This document shows, in pieces, positions 37,080 through 45,372 of a DNA stretch of 64,000 nucleotides. Made by a program: the position numbers and the translations under genes. The stretch's first letter is position 1. Each line of letters opens with the position of its first letter. This DNA comes from Streptomyces rapamycinicus NRRL 5491 (lineage in GTDB: Bacteria; Actinomycetota; Actinomycetes; Streptomycetales; Streptomycetaceae): the NCBI RefSeq assembly GCF_024298965.1, contig NZ_CP085193.1, positions 3,906,001 through 3,970,000 on the forward strand, given 5' to 3'. The notes beneath the pieces are model-generated. The model worked only from the letters and a program-made list of their open reading frames with translations, ran no database searches and had not been told where the DNA came from.

Positions 37080-37189
37080 GATCTGTGAATCTCTTCTCGA
37101 AAGTCGAAAGCTCTACGGGTGAACGGCGGGGGCGGCGCCACCGGCACCGTCCCCCGCCGTCATACACCGTCTGAGTGACGTCTTAGTGG

Positions 37190-38161
37190 TCAGCCCTGCT
37201 CGGTGCCCGCGGCGGGGGTCTCGGCAGGCTTGTCCGCAGCGTCCTCGGCGGGCTTGGCGTCCTCGGCAGGCTTGTCCGCGGCGGCCTCGGCGGGCTTGGC
37301 GGCGTCCTCGGCGGGCTTGTCCGCGGCGGCCTCGGCCGACTTGGCCTCGGCCTCATCGGCCTTCTTCTCGCCCTCGTCAGCCTTCTTCTCGCCCTCGAGC
37401 AGGTCGCGCTCCCACTCGGCGAGCGGCTCGCCCGCGGCCTTGTCGGCCTTCTCGTCACCGGTGGCGACACCGGAACGGGCGATGAGGCCCTCGGCGACGG
37501 CGTCCGCGATCACCCGGGTGAGCAGGGTGACGGAGCGGATCGCGTCGTCGTTGCCCGGGATCTTGTAGTCGACCTCGTCGGGGTCGCAGTTGGTGTCGAG
37601 GATCGCGACGACCGGGATCCGGAGCTTGCGCGCCTCACCGACGGCGATGTGCTCCTTCTTGGTGTCCACGATCCAGACGGCGCTCGGCACCTTCTGCATC
37701 TCGCGGATACCGCCGAGGGTCTTCTCCAGCTTGGCCTTCTCGCGGGAGAGGACCAGGAGCTCCTTCTTGGTGAGGCCGGAGGCGGCCACGTCCTCGAAGT
37801 CGATCTGCTCGAGCTCCTTCAGGCGCTGCAGGCGCTTGTAGACGGTCGAGAAGTTGGTGAGCATGCCGCCCAGCCAGCGCTGGTTGACGTACGGCATGCC
37901 GACGCGGGTCGCCTGCTCGGCGATGGCTTCCTGCGCCTGCTTCTTGGTGCCGACGAACATGATGGAGCCGCCGTGGGCGACGGTCTCCTTGACGAACTCG
38001 TAGGCGCGGTCGATGTACGACAGCGACTGGAGCAGGTCGATGATGTAGATGCCGTTGCGCTCGGTGAAGATGAAGCGCTTCATCTTCGGGTTCCAGCGGC
38101 GGGTCTGGTGCCCGAAGTGGACGCCGCTCTCCAGCAGCTCCCGCATCGTGACGACGGCCAT
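37190..38161 (-). CDS. rpsB: 30S ribosomal protein S2
   Basis: 323 residues. The S2 core is intact: [30 protein letters not shown] and [12 protein letters not shown]. The C-terminal 70 or so residues form an Ala/Lys/Glu/Pro-rich repeat tail ([19 protein letters not shown] and near copies), longer than in most bacteria. ATG 38161 has AAGGAG seven bases upstream; the frame is open to 38359 but that part is not S2. S2 binds the 30S neck and is needed for S1 binding. Confidence 0.98.
   Translation of the reverse strand: MAVVTMRELLESGVHFGHQTRRWNPKMKRFIFTERNGIYIIDLLQSLSYIDRAYEFVKETVAHGGSIMFVGTKKQAQEAIAEQATRVGMPYVNQRWLGGMLTNFSTVYKRLQRLKELEQIDFEDVAASGLTKKELLVLSREKAKLEKTLGGIREMQKVPSAVWIVDTKKEHIAVGEARKLRIPVVAILDTNCDPDEVDYKIPGNDDAIRSVTLLTRVIADAVAEGLIARSGVATGDEKADKAAGEPLAEWERDLLEGEKKADEGEKKADEAEAKSAEAAADKPAEDAAKPAEAAADKPAEDAKPAEDAADKPAETPAAGTEQG
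37200..37345. repeat. Imperfect ~33-bp repeats coding the S2 tail
   Basis: Several near copies of a unit reading CTCGGCGGGCTTG(G/T)C on the + strand code the Ala/Lys/Pro/Glu repeats at the C-terminus of S2. They keep the frame and look like in-frame duplications. Confidence 0.7.
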
Positions 38162-38475
38162 GGCCGTACTCCTTGAGGTACTCGGTTCCACGGCGGCCGG
38201 GCGGCCGCCGCTCCTGACGTCCCGGCGCGCCTGCCACGGACGGGGCCCTTTCGGGAGGTCGTCCGAGGACCGAGGGGCGCGGCCACCGAGCTGACCGATG
38301 CGCGATCGGAGCACCGGTGGCGGGGCGTGCGAAGTCGATCCGGTGACCCGGATCGCCATAAGAAGTGTACGGGACCGGTACGGTGCCGGGTGACGGCGTT
38401 ATCCACAACCCGTGAGTAGTCCCCCGATTCCGTCCATGATCCACCCGTTTCGGGCCGCCCGGCCATCGTGGGGGC
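38162..38475. promoter_or_regulatory. rpsB leader and divergent promoter region
   Basis: No gene is seen in these 314 bp between rpsB and the divergent peptidase gene. It holds an 8-bp GC hairpin (38191-38198 with 38203-38210) 30 bases before the rpsB start, a possible autoregulatory leader structure; a candidate -10 TACACT on the minus strand at 38369-38364; and a sequence TTATCCACA at 38399-38407 matching the DnaA box consensus. Promoter and leader roles are inferred. Confidence 0.4.
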
Positions 38476-39780
38476 ATGCGAAGGCTTGTGGTGGGTTGGG
38501 CTCTTGCCCTGGTGATTCTCGTGCTGTCGGTGCTGTCGGTGCTGTCGGTGCTGTCGGTGCCGACGGCCTCTCTTCCGGTGACACCTCTTTCGACGGCACC
38601 GGCCGCGGCGGCGGATCCGCGCGCGGCGCCTGCATCGCGCGCGGCGCCGGAGCCGGGGACGAGGCCGGGCGGGGGACGGTCGACGCCGGGCGGGGAGCGG
38701 TCGAGCCCGGGCGGGGGGCGGTCATGGCCGGTCGACGGTGCGCCGGGCGCGGTGCGGCCCGCCGTACTGAGGGGCTGGCGGCCGCCTCCTGCGCCCTGGG
38801 CAGCGGGGCACCGGGGGGTCGACCTCGCGGCGCGTCCGGGCGAGCGGGTCCGCGCGGCGGGCCCGGGGCGGGTGAGCTTCGTGGGCCCGGTCGCGGGCCG
38901 TGGTGTGCTGGTGATCGAGGTGTCCGGGACCGGCTCCCCTCCCCTGCGCATCACCTACGAACCGGTGCGCGCCAGCGTGGCCAAGGGGGAACGGGTGACC
39001 GCCGGGCAGGTGGTCGGCGTGGTGGCGCCGGGCCCCTTCCACTGCGGGTCGGGCTGTCTGCACTGGGGGCTGCGGCGCGCGGACCGTTATCTCGATCCGC
39101 TGTCACTGCTGCCGCCGTCGATGTTGCGGGGCGGGCCGTCCCGGCTGCTCCCGGTGTTCGGGGTGCGCGACGCGCCCACGGTCTCCGCGCTCGCCTCCCC
39201 CGCCGGGGACACCCGGCTGCCGACGGCCGCGGCGCTGGTGGCGGCATCCCTCTGGGCCCGGATCCGGCTGGGTCGCCCGAGTCGGTCCCGGTCGCCCGGT
39301 CGTCCGGGCCGCGTCCCGCGCGCGCCCGCAGGGGCAGTGGAAGGGCCGGGCGGTCAGCCCCGGACGCCGCGCAGGGCCATGGCGACGGCCGCCTCGGTGA
39401 TCCGCTCGGGGTCCTCGGCCGCGCCGAGCTCGATGCGGCGGACCGCGGCGTCCACGACGCCCTGGAGCAGCACGGCAGAGAGCCGGGGCTGCTCATGCCC
39501 GAGGGTCGCGAGGGCCTCGACCACCATGGCGATCAGCCCGCCGTGGGCCGCCCGGATCTTCTCCCGCGCGCCCGCGTCCAGCTCACCGGCGGAGATCGCC
39601 ACCACCGCGCGGTGCCGACGGTCGCCGACGAGCGCGAGCTGCCGGCGGACATACGCCTCGATCTTCGCCTCAGGCCCGTCGGCCCGCTCCATCGCGGCCT
39701 CGACCTCGGCGGCCCAGACCGGGAAGTCCACGGCGCAGAGCTCCTCGACCACGGCGGCGCGGGAGCGGAAGTACTCATAG
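38476..39780 (+). CDS. Secreted M23-family metallopeptidase, C-terminus doubtful
   Basis: The frame codes 434 residues. A signal peptide contains the repeat LSVLSVLSV. The peptidase domain lies at about 95-215 with the zinc motif HRGVDLA and GCLHWGLRR, where the first histidine of HxH is cysteine as in many actinobacterial members. VRAAGPGRVSFVGPVAGRG is typical of the beta fold. It would cut or bind peptidoglycan peptides outside the cell. Real homology seems to end near 39280; beyond that the frame is basic, Arg/Ser/Pro-rich and from 39354 lies antisense to the TetR gene for 427 bp. The natural stop may have been lost by a shift. Confidence 0.72.
   Translation: MRRLVVGWALALVILVLSVLSVLSVLSVPTASLPVTPLSTAPAAAADPRAAPASRAAPEPGTRPGGGRSTPGGERSSPGGGRSWPVDGAPGAVRPAVLRGWRPPPAPWAAGHRGVDLAARPGERVRAAGPGRVSFVGPVAGRGVLVIEVSGTGSPPLRITYEPVRASVAKGERVTAGQVVGVVAPGPFHCGSGCLHWGLRRADRYLDPLSLLPPSMLRGGPSRLLPVFGVRDAPTVSALASPAGDTRLPTAAALVAASLWARIRLGRPSRSRSPGRPGRVPRAPAGAVEGPGGQPRTPRRAMATAASVIRSGSSAAPSSMRRTAASTTPWSSTAESRGCSCPRVARASTTMAISPPWAARIFSRAPASSSPAEIATTARCRRSPTSASCRRTYASIFASGPSARSIAASTSAAQTGKSTAQSSSTTAARERKYS
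38521..38556 (+). repeat. 9-bp tandem repeat x4 in a signal peptide
   Basis: GTGCTGTCG is repeated four times without error. It codes Val-Leu-Ser units in the hydrophobic core of the peptidase signal peptide. Each unit added or lost changes the core by three residues without breaking the frame. Confidence 0.92.
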
Positions 39781-39935
39781 ACGGAGGACCGTGCGAGTCC
39801 CGTGCGCTCGGCGAGGGTGGGGAAGGTCAGCGCCTCCGTACCGCCCTCGGACAGCAGGGTGCGGGCGGCCTCCAGCAGGGCCGCGCGCTGCATCGTCCGG
39901 TGCTCGGCCACTGAGGCCGCTCGAATCCTGGGCAC
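39354..39935 (-). CDS. TetR-family transcriptional regulator
   Basis: 193 residues. The N-terminal helix-turn-helix (ALLEAARTLLSEGGTEALTF to LAERTGLARSSVYEYFRSRA) is canonical TetR. The remainder is the helical ligand domain, starting VVEELCAVDFPVWAAEVEAA. Ligand and targets are unknown. The start is GTG 39935. Its 3' two thirds overlap, antisense, the open tail of the M23 peptidase frame. It precedes whiG on the same strand by about 50 bp from whiG's stop, so both may be read together, but in the order whiG then TetR. Confidence 0.87.
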   Translation of the reverse strand: MPRIRAASVAEHRTMQRAALLEAARTLLSEGGTEALTFPTLAERTGLARSSVYEYFRSRAAVVEELCAVDFPVWAAEVEAAMERADGPEAKIEAYVRRQLALVGDRRHRAVVAISAGELDAGAREKIRAAHGGLIAMVVEALATLGHEQPRLSAVLLQGVVDAAVRRIELGAAEDPERITEAAVAMALRGVRG

Positions 39936-39985
39936 CCGACCACTCTACGGAAGAGGCCGCCCGGAGGGGATGCCGGAGGGACGAT

Positions 39986-40819
39986 TCAGCGCCCGACGTC
40001 GGCGAGTTTCGCCCGCAGCTGGAGCACCGACTTGGTGTGGATCTGACTGACCCGGCTCTCGGTGACGCCGAGCACCTGGCCGATCTCGGCGAGCGTGAGC
40101 CCCTCGTAGTAGTAGAGCGTGACTACGGTCTTCTCCCGCTCCGGGAGGGTGTTGATCGCCCGGGCGAGCAGCCGCCGCAGCTCCCGGTCCTCGGCCACCT
40201 CGACGGGGTTGTCCGCCGCGGTGTCCTCGAGGGTGTCCATGAGGCTGAGCCGGTCACCGCCCTCGCCGCCGACGTGCAGCAGCTCCTCCAGGGCGACCAC
40301 ATTGGCGAGCGACAACTGGCTGAAGACGCCGTGCAGTTCCTCGAGGCTGATGCTCATCTCGGTGGCCACCTCGGCCTCCGAGGGGGTGCGGCGCAGCTGG
40401 GCCTCCAGCGTGGCGTACGCCCGCTCCACGGCCCGGGCCTTCTGGCGCACCGACCGCGGGATCCAGTCCAACGCCCGCAGCTCGTCGATCATCGCGCCGC
40501 GGATCCGGGTGATCGCGTAGGTCTCGAACTTGATGGCGCGCTCGGGGTCGAACTTCTCGATGGCGTCGATGAGTCCGAAGACCCCGGACGAGACGAAGTC
40601 CGCCTGCTCGACATTGGAGGGCAGCCCGACGCTGACCCGGCCGGCCACATATTTCACCAGCGGTGAGTAGTGCAGGATCAGCTGCTCCCGCAGCCGGCCG
40701 TCGCCCGTGGTCTTGTACGACCGCCACAGCTCGTCGAGCGATGAGGGCGCGGCAGGGTGCACCGCGCCGCGGGCCGCGGGCGGCGCCGCGCTGTCAGACC
40801 CGGAGATGTGCTGGGGCAT
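39986..40819 (-). CDS. whiG: Sporulation sigma factor WhiG
   Basis: 277-residue sigma factor of the FliA type. Regions 2-4 are complete: [39 protein letters not shown] in region 2, and [19 protein letters not shown] in region 4.2. The sequence is very like S. coelicolor WhiG as I remember it, which starts aerial hyphae on the path to spores by activating whiI and whiH. ATG 40819 (MPQH) is used because AAGGCG lies upstream; the frame is open to 40849. BldD-c-di-GMP and the anti-sigma RsiG are known controls of this family; neither gene is in the window. Confidence 0.96.
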   Translation of the reverse strand: MPQHISGSDSAAPPAARGAVHPAAPSSLDELWRSYKTTGDGRLREQLILHYSPLVKYVAGRVSVGLPSNVEQADFVSSGVFGLIDAIEKFDPERAIKFETYAITRIRGAMIDELRALDWIPRSVRQKARAVERAYATLEAQLRRTPSEAEVATEMSISLEELHGVFSQLSLANVVALEELLHVGGEGGDRLSLMDTLEDTAADNPVEVAEDRELRRLLARAINTLPEREKTVVTLYYYEGLTLAEIGQVLGVTESRVSQIHTKSVLQLRAKLADVGR

Positions 40820-40948
40820 TCGTCGCCTTGAGCCGTTCTGCCATGACATGGGTGAGGACGTACGCTTCCGCCGGAAACCTTGTGAGCGTAGCGTGACTGG
40901 GGCGTCGCGGTATGCGAAGGGCGTCGGCTCGGCGGTGTGCGGATACGG

Positions 40949-42358
40949 TCATCGCCTCAACCCTTTCACCCGATTGCCCCGATTCGGGGGATCGCCTCGC
41001 CGTGCGCCGTCGCTCCGATGCAGGGGCGGGACCAACTCCCATCGATCGCCATGACGTTCGACAAAGCCCAGGGCGAGCAGTTCATGGAGTCGGCCCAGGG
41101 CCTCGTCGCAGCCGGTCCCGGATTCCCGGGCCACATCCCGCAGGTGGTTGCCGCCCCGTGCCGACAACGCTTCCAGCACCCGTGCCGTCACGGGATCGAG
41201 CAGGTCCCGCTCGACCAGCGGTCCCCGCCGCTCCGGGGCGAGGTCTCCGATGCCGCCGATGAGTTCGGCCACTTCGGCGGCGTCGGTGACCAGGACGGCC
41301 TCGCCGCGCAGCAGTTCATGCACCCCGGCCGAGAGCCCGCTGGTCACCGGTCCGGGCACCCCCATGGTGGACCGCCCGAGCTGTTGTGCCCGGCGCGCGG
41401 TGACCAGCGATCCGCTGCGGTACTGGGCCTCGACCACGACCGTGCCGCGGGTGAGGGCGGCGATGACCCGGTTGCGGAGCACGAATCTGGGACGCGTCGG
41501 ATGCGCTCCGGGTGGCAACTCGGCCAGCACCAGGCCCTGTTCCGCGATGCGCTCGATCAACTCGGTGTGCGCACGCGGATAGGGGACGTCCACACCGGAG
41601 GCGAGCACCGCGATGGTGGCCCCGCCAACGGCGAGCACGCCTCGGTGAGCCGCGCCGTCCACGCCGTGGGCCGCCCCGGAGACCACCACCCAGCCCCGCT
41701 CGGCGAGCCCTGTGCCGAGAGACGCCGCGACATGCGCGCCGTAATCGCTGCAGGCTCGGGCGCCCACCACGGCGACCGAGCGCAGCGCCCACATCCGCAA
41801 GTCGGCCCGGCCGCGCACCCATAACCCGACCGGGCGAGCGTCACCGAGATCGTCGAGCTGACCGGGCCAGTCCAGATCCCCGGGACAGATGAACCGCCCG
41901 CCGCACCGGGCGATCAGCGCGAGGTCGGCGACCGGGTCCACCCCGGCCGCCCGGAGGGCACATCCGGCCAGCCGCTCCCCGGTGGCCCCGGGCGGGGGCT
42001 TGCCCTTCCCGGTGAGCGCCCGCCACAGCGCCACCGGACCCATACGGCGCAGCCAGCGCCCCACGGTCTCGTCCCCGGGCTCCACGAGCCGGGTGAGCGC
42101 CGCCCGCGCCAGCCGCTCCTCGCCCGGAGCGCCCAGCCGCTCAGCGGGCCCCCGCCCCACGTCCGGGGCGGCCCGTTCCTCGAAGAGCTCCCGCCCCTCC
42201 TCCGGGACGCCCCGTCTCTCGGGCAACCCCTGCCGCTCATCCGCGACGCCCCGCCCCTCAGGGAGCGCCTGCCCCTCGTCCCAGCCGCCCTGCCCCTGCC
42301 CAGGCTCGGAGAACAGCGCGGGGACGGCGCCGCGACCGCCCGTCGAAGAAGCCGACAT
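40949..42358 (-). CDS. dprA: DNA-processing protein DprA/Smf
   Basis: 469 residues. The Rossmann core has VVGARACSDYGAHVA, VSGAAHGVDGAAHRG and RNRVIAALTRGTVVVEA, all diagnostic; a C-terminal winged helix follows (VLEALSARGGNHLRDVARES). DprA loads RecA on single-stranded DNA taken up by the cell. The first 80 or so residues are an added, repeat-like region (LPEGRGVADERQGLPERRGV). The ATG overlaps the comM stop by one base (TGATG), so it is coupled to comM. A GTG at 42364 is an alternative start. Confidence 0.92.
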   Translation of the reverse strand: MSASSTGGRGAVPALFSEPGQGQGGWDEGQALPEGRGVADERQGLPERRGVPEEGRELFEERAAPDVGRGPAERLGAPGEERLARAALTRLVEPGDETVGRWLRRMGPVALWRALTGKGKPPPGATGERLAGCALRAAGVDPVADLALIARCGGRFICPGDLDWPGQLDDLGDARPVGLWVRGRADLRMWALRSVAVVGARACSDYGAHVAASLGTGLAERGWVVVSGAAHGVDGAAHRGVLAVGGATIAVLASGVDVPYPRAHTELIERIAEQGLVLAELPPGAHPTRPRFVLRNRVIAALTRGTVVVEAQYRSGSLVTARRAQQLGRSTMGVPGPVTSGLSAGVHELLRGEAVLVTDAAEVAELIGGIGDLAPERRGPLVERDLLDPVTARVLEALSARGGNHLRDVARESGTGCDEALGRLHELLALGFVERHGDRWELVPPLHRSDGARRGDPPNRGNRVKGLRR

Positions 42359-43980
42359 CAGCACTCCCCCACCGGGACCGGCACCCCGCGGCTGATCCCG
42401 GTGCGCAGTTGCAGCGCCTGGGCGATGTCCGGCGCCATGGGTCGGTCGTGCCCGGCCAGGTCGGCGACGGTCCAGGCGACCCTCAGCACCCGGTCGAGCC
42501 CCCGGGCGGTGAGCAGCCCGCGCTCCATATCGCGCTCGGCCTCGCGCAGCGCGCCGGGGGACGGCTGCCAGCGGGTGCGCAGCTCATGGCCCGGCACCTC
42601 GCTGTTCAGCCGCCAGGGGGTGCCGTGGAGCCGGGCGGCGGATCGTTCCCGGGCCTCCTTGACCCGGACCGCGACGGACGCGCTGCTCTCCGCCCCGGCA
42701 CGCGCCCCGGTGAGCTCGGTCCGGCTCACCGCCTCGACGCGGACCCGCAGGTCCACCCGGTCCAGCAGCGGTCCGGACAGCCGTGCCTGATAGCGGCGGA
42801 CCGTGGCGGGCGAGCACTCGCAGACGTCGCCCATCAGACCGTGGCGCCCGCAAGGGCAGGGGTTGGCCGCCAGCATCAGCAGGAAGCGCGCCGGCATCCG
42901 CATCATCCCGGCGGACCGGGCGACCACCACATGCCCCGATTCCAGGGGCTGCCGCAGGGCGTCCAGCGCCTTCCCGCTGAACTCGGGAGCCTCGTCCAGG
43001 AAGAGCACTCCACGGTGGGCGAGCGAGACCGCACCGGGGCGGGGCAGGCCGTTGCCCCCGCCGACGAGCGCGGCCATGGTCGCCGAGTGGTGCGGGGCAC
43101 AGTACGGCGGGGTCTCCACCAGGGGCTGCCCCGGCGGGAGGACCCCGGCGACCGAATGGACCGCGGTGACCTCCAGGGCCTCCTGCTGGGTGAGCGGCGG
43201 CAGCAGCCCGGGCAGCCGCTCGGCCAGCATGGTCTTCCCGGCGCCCGGAGGCCCGTTCAGAAAGAGGTGGTGCCCGCCCGCGGCCGCCACCTCCAGGGCG
43301 GTGCGCGCGGCCCGCTGTCCGGCGACCTCGGCCAGATCGGGCCGCCCCGCCCCGGCCCCGGGCACCGCGGCGACACCGGTGCCCATACCGGCGCCGGGCA
43401 CGGTGAGCCCCGCCAGCATCGGATCGGGGCGGCCCAGCTCCTGGGGCTCCTCCTCCTCGGGCTCCGGCTCGTCCGTCAGCACCGCGATCAGCTGGCGCAG
43501 GCTCCGCACGCCCAGCACCGAGACGCCCGGCACCAGGGCCGCCTCCGCCGCCGTCTGCTCGGGGACCACGACCTGGCGGTAGCCCGCCTCGGAGGCGGCG
43601 AGCACGGCGGGCAGCACGCCGCGGACCGGCCGCACCCGGCCGTCAAGACCCAGCTCCCCGATCATCATCAGATCGGCGATCTCCCGTGGGTCCACGCGCT
43701 CGGCCGCGCCGAGCACCGCACAGGCCACGGCCAGGTCGAAGCCGCTGCCGCCCTTGGGGACGGATGCCGGGCTGAGCCCGACCGTGAGCTTCCGCTGCGG
43801 CCATTCACCGCCGGAATTGACCACGGCCGCGCGGACCCGGTCCCGGCTCTCCACCAGGCTCTTGTCGGGCAAACCGACCAGGGTGAAGGCGGCCACTCCC
43901 GGCTCCAGATCGGCCTGGACCTCCACCACCACGCCCTCGACGCCGACCAGCGCCACCGAGCAGGTGCGGGCGAACCCCAT
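42358..43980 (-). CDS. comM: Mg-chelatase-like ATPase ComM (YifB family)
   Basis: 540 residues. An N-terminal Lon-protease-like domain (about 1-170) precedes an AAA+ domain with Walker A GPPGAGKTM near 246 and Walker B GVLFLDEAPEF. A cysteine cluster ANPCPCGRHG then DVCECSP probably binds metal. ComM is a hexameric helicase that promotes branch migration of donor DNA in transformation; its role in streptomycetes is unproven. The acid stretch PEPEEEEPQE near 215 separates the domains. ATG 43980 overlaps the UPF0102 stop by one base. It is in the dprA operon. Confidence 0.93.
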   Translation of the reverse strand: MGFARTCSVALVGVEGVVVEVQADLEPGVAAFTLVGLPDKSLVESRDRVRAAVVNSGGEWPQRKLTVGLSPASVPKGGSGFDLAVACAVLGAAERVDPREIADLMMIGELGLDGRVRPVRGVLPAVLAASEAGYRQVVVPEQTAAEAALVPGVSVLGVRSLRQLIAVLTDEPEPEEEEPQELGRPDPMLAGLTVPGAGMGTGVAAVPGAGAGRPDLAEVAGQRAARTALEVAAAGGHHLFLNGPPGAGKTMLAERLPGLLPPLTQQEALEVTAVHSVAGVLPPGQPLVETPPYCAPHHSATMAALVGGGNGLPRPGAVSLAHRGVLFLDEAPEFSGKALDALRQPLESGHVVVARSAGMMRMPARFLLMLAANPCPCGRHGLMGDVCECSPATVRRYQARLSGPLLDRVDLRVRVEAVSRTELTGARAGAESSASVAVRVKEARERSAARLHGTPWRLNSEVPGHELRTRWQPSPGALREAERDMERGLLTARGLDRVLRVAWTVADLAGHDRPMAPDIAQALQLRTGISRGVPVPVGEC

Positions 43981-44339
43981 CAGGCCACCCCTCGCACATG
44001 CTCGACCACGGGCGCTCCCCGGCGGGGCAGCACCACCCCCACCACATCGATCCGCACCCCGCCCGGCGGCGGGCCGCCGTGCCGCTCCAGCCAGCGCTCC
44101 GCCAGCCACCGCAGCCGCTCGGTCTTGTCCGGTCCGACTGCCGCCATCGGATGCTCGTAACCACCCTCACGGCGCGTCTTGACCTCGCACACCACCAGCG
44201 CCCCGGCGTCGAGCGCGACGATGTCGATCTCGCCGTCCCGGCATCGCCAATTGCGCTCCAGGACGGTCATCCCGGCTTCCGCCAATGTGCGGACCGCCAC
44301 ACCTTCGCCATAGCGGCCCAGCGCTCCTCGGGCGTTCAT
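43980..44339 (-). CDS. UPF0102 (YraN) nuclease-like protein
   Basis: 119 residues, the normal size. The fold is of the restriction-endonuclease type with the conserved set [25 protein letters not shown] and VVCEVKTRR, giving the D...ExK catalytic pattern. Its function is not settled; it is usually next to comM and dprA and may act in DNA processing. GGAGGTGG precedes ATG 44339; the open frame upstream to 44417 has no ribosome site. Confidence 0.9.
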   Translation of the reverse strand: MNARGALGRYGEGVAVRTLAEAGMTVLERNWRCRDGEIDIVALDAGALVVCEVKTRREGGYEHPMAAVGPDKTERLRWLAERWLERHGGPPPGGVRIDVVGVVLPRRGAPVVEHVRGVA

Positions 44340-44434
44340 TCGGCACCACCTCCGGCACCGACTGTGACGCCCCCGCACCCCGCTCAGGGATCTTGGAGCA
44401 TTCCTGTGGACAGCCATCCGGCTGTGGAAAACCC

Positions 44435-44512
44435 AGCCACCCGGAAGACTGAGTCAGCCGCCCGAAAGTGGGTCAGCCGCCCGGAAGGTGCAGTCAGCCG
44501 CCCGGAAGGTCG
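44435..44512. repeat. Tandem ~20-bp copies of the DUF2469 3' end
   Basis: GTCAGCCGCCCGGAAGGT and near copies start at 44453, 44472 and 44493, with a more decayed one near 44435 (periods 18-21). The rightmost copy codes the last residues and TGA of the DUF2469 gene; the others lie just after its stop. Confidence 0.9.
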
Positions 44513-44802
44513 AGGTCGCTCTTGTTCAGCTCCTCGATATTCACGTCCTTGAACGTGAGAACCCGTACCTGCTTCACGAAACGGGCCGGGCGGTACATGT
44601 CCCAGACCCAGGCGTCGGCCATCGACACCTCGAAGAAGACCTCACCCTGGACCGAGTGCACCTGCATCTCGTAGTCGTTGGTGAGATAGAAGCGGCGCTC
44701 AGTCTCGATCACGTATTTGAACAGACCGACGACATCGCGGTACTCCCGGTAGAGCTTCAGCTCCATCTCGGTCTCGTACTTCTCGAGGTCCTCGGCGCTC
44801 AT
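44494..44802 (-). CDS. DUF2469 family protein
   Basis: 102 residues, highly conserved in actinobacteria: MSAEDLEKYETEMELKLYRE, then NDYEMQVHSVQGEVFFEV and WVWDMYRPARF. It is acidic, has no membrane segment and has no known function. It is always found near rplS, lepB and comM. ATG 44802 fits family starts; the frame extends to 44835. The stop lies within a tandem repeat of its own last codons. Confidence 0.9.
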   Translation of the reverse strand: MSAEDLEKYETEMELKLYREYRDVVGLFKYVIETERRFYLTNDYEMQVHSVQGEVFFEVSMADAWVWDMYRPARFVKQVRVLTFKDVNIEELNKSDLDLPGG

Positions 44803-44841
44803 GGCATGTTCCCCTTCAGCCGTGCGTCCCCCCATTGTGCG

Positions 44842-45372
44842 TCAGACGCGCTCAGTCTCCAGGATCACCGGTGCACTCGGGGGTCCCTCGACGAGCAGCG
44901 TACGCAACAGCTCCGGCAGCCGTGTCGGGTACACCGGCTCCGTCGCCGTGGCCAGCTCATCCGCCGTCCACCAGCGCAGACCGGCCACGCTCCGCCGCTC
45001 CAGCTCCGTCAGCCCGGCGCCGGCGCGCGCCGGCGTCTGTTGGGTACGACACAGGTAGTACCACTCGTCCTGGTCCCAGCGCCGCCCGGCGAACGGGAAG
45101 GAGCAGATCCGCCGCCACAGCAGCGGGCCGAGCCGCACATCGGTGATCCCGGTCTCCTCCGCGAGCTCGCGGAGCGCGGCCTCCTCGCGGCTCTCCTGGC
45201 CCTCCAGACCGCCGCCCGGGGTGAACCACCAGGTCGAGGTCGGATCGTCCGGTTCGAAGCCGTGCAGCAGCAGGATCCGGTCCTGCGGATCCAGCAGCAC
45301 CACCCGGGCGACCTTCCGCAGCCGCCGCTCGTCCGCTCCGGTCCGCTCCGCTCCGCCGTGCCCTTCAGCCAC
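44842..45372 (-). CDS. NUDIX hydrolase
   Basis: 176 residues. The Nudix box is exact: GGGLEGQESREEAALRELAE followed by ETGI, giving GX5EX7REUXEEXGU. It would hydrolyse a nucleoside diphosphate linked to another group; substrate unknown. VVLLDPQDRILLLHGFEPDD and TWWFTPGG are typical of MutT-like members. It is the second gene of the sipZ operon: its GTG start overlaps the sipZ stop by eight bases. Confidence 0.9.
   Translation of the reverse strand: MAEGHGGAERTGADERRLRKVARVVLLDPQDRILLLHGFEPDDPTSTWWFTPGGGLEGQESREEAALRELAEETGITDVRLGPLLWRRICSFPFAGRRWDQDEWYYLCRTQQTPARAGAGLTELERRSVAGLRWWTADELATATEPVYPTRLPELLRTLLVEGPPSAPVILETERV

Noticed and set aside
44404..44432. Two DnaA-box-like words (CTGTGGACA, CTGTGGAAA) as a possible origin
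   Set aside because: Only one matches the streptomycete consensus and there is no cluster of boxes, no dnaA-dnaN and no AT-rich stretch.
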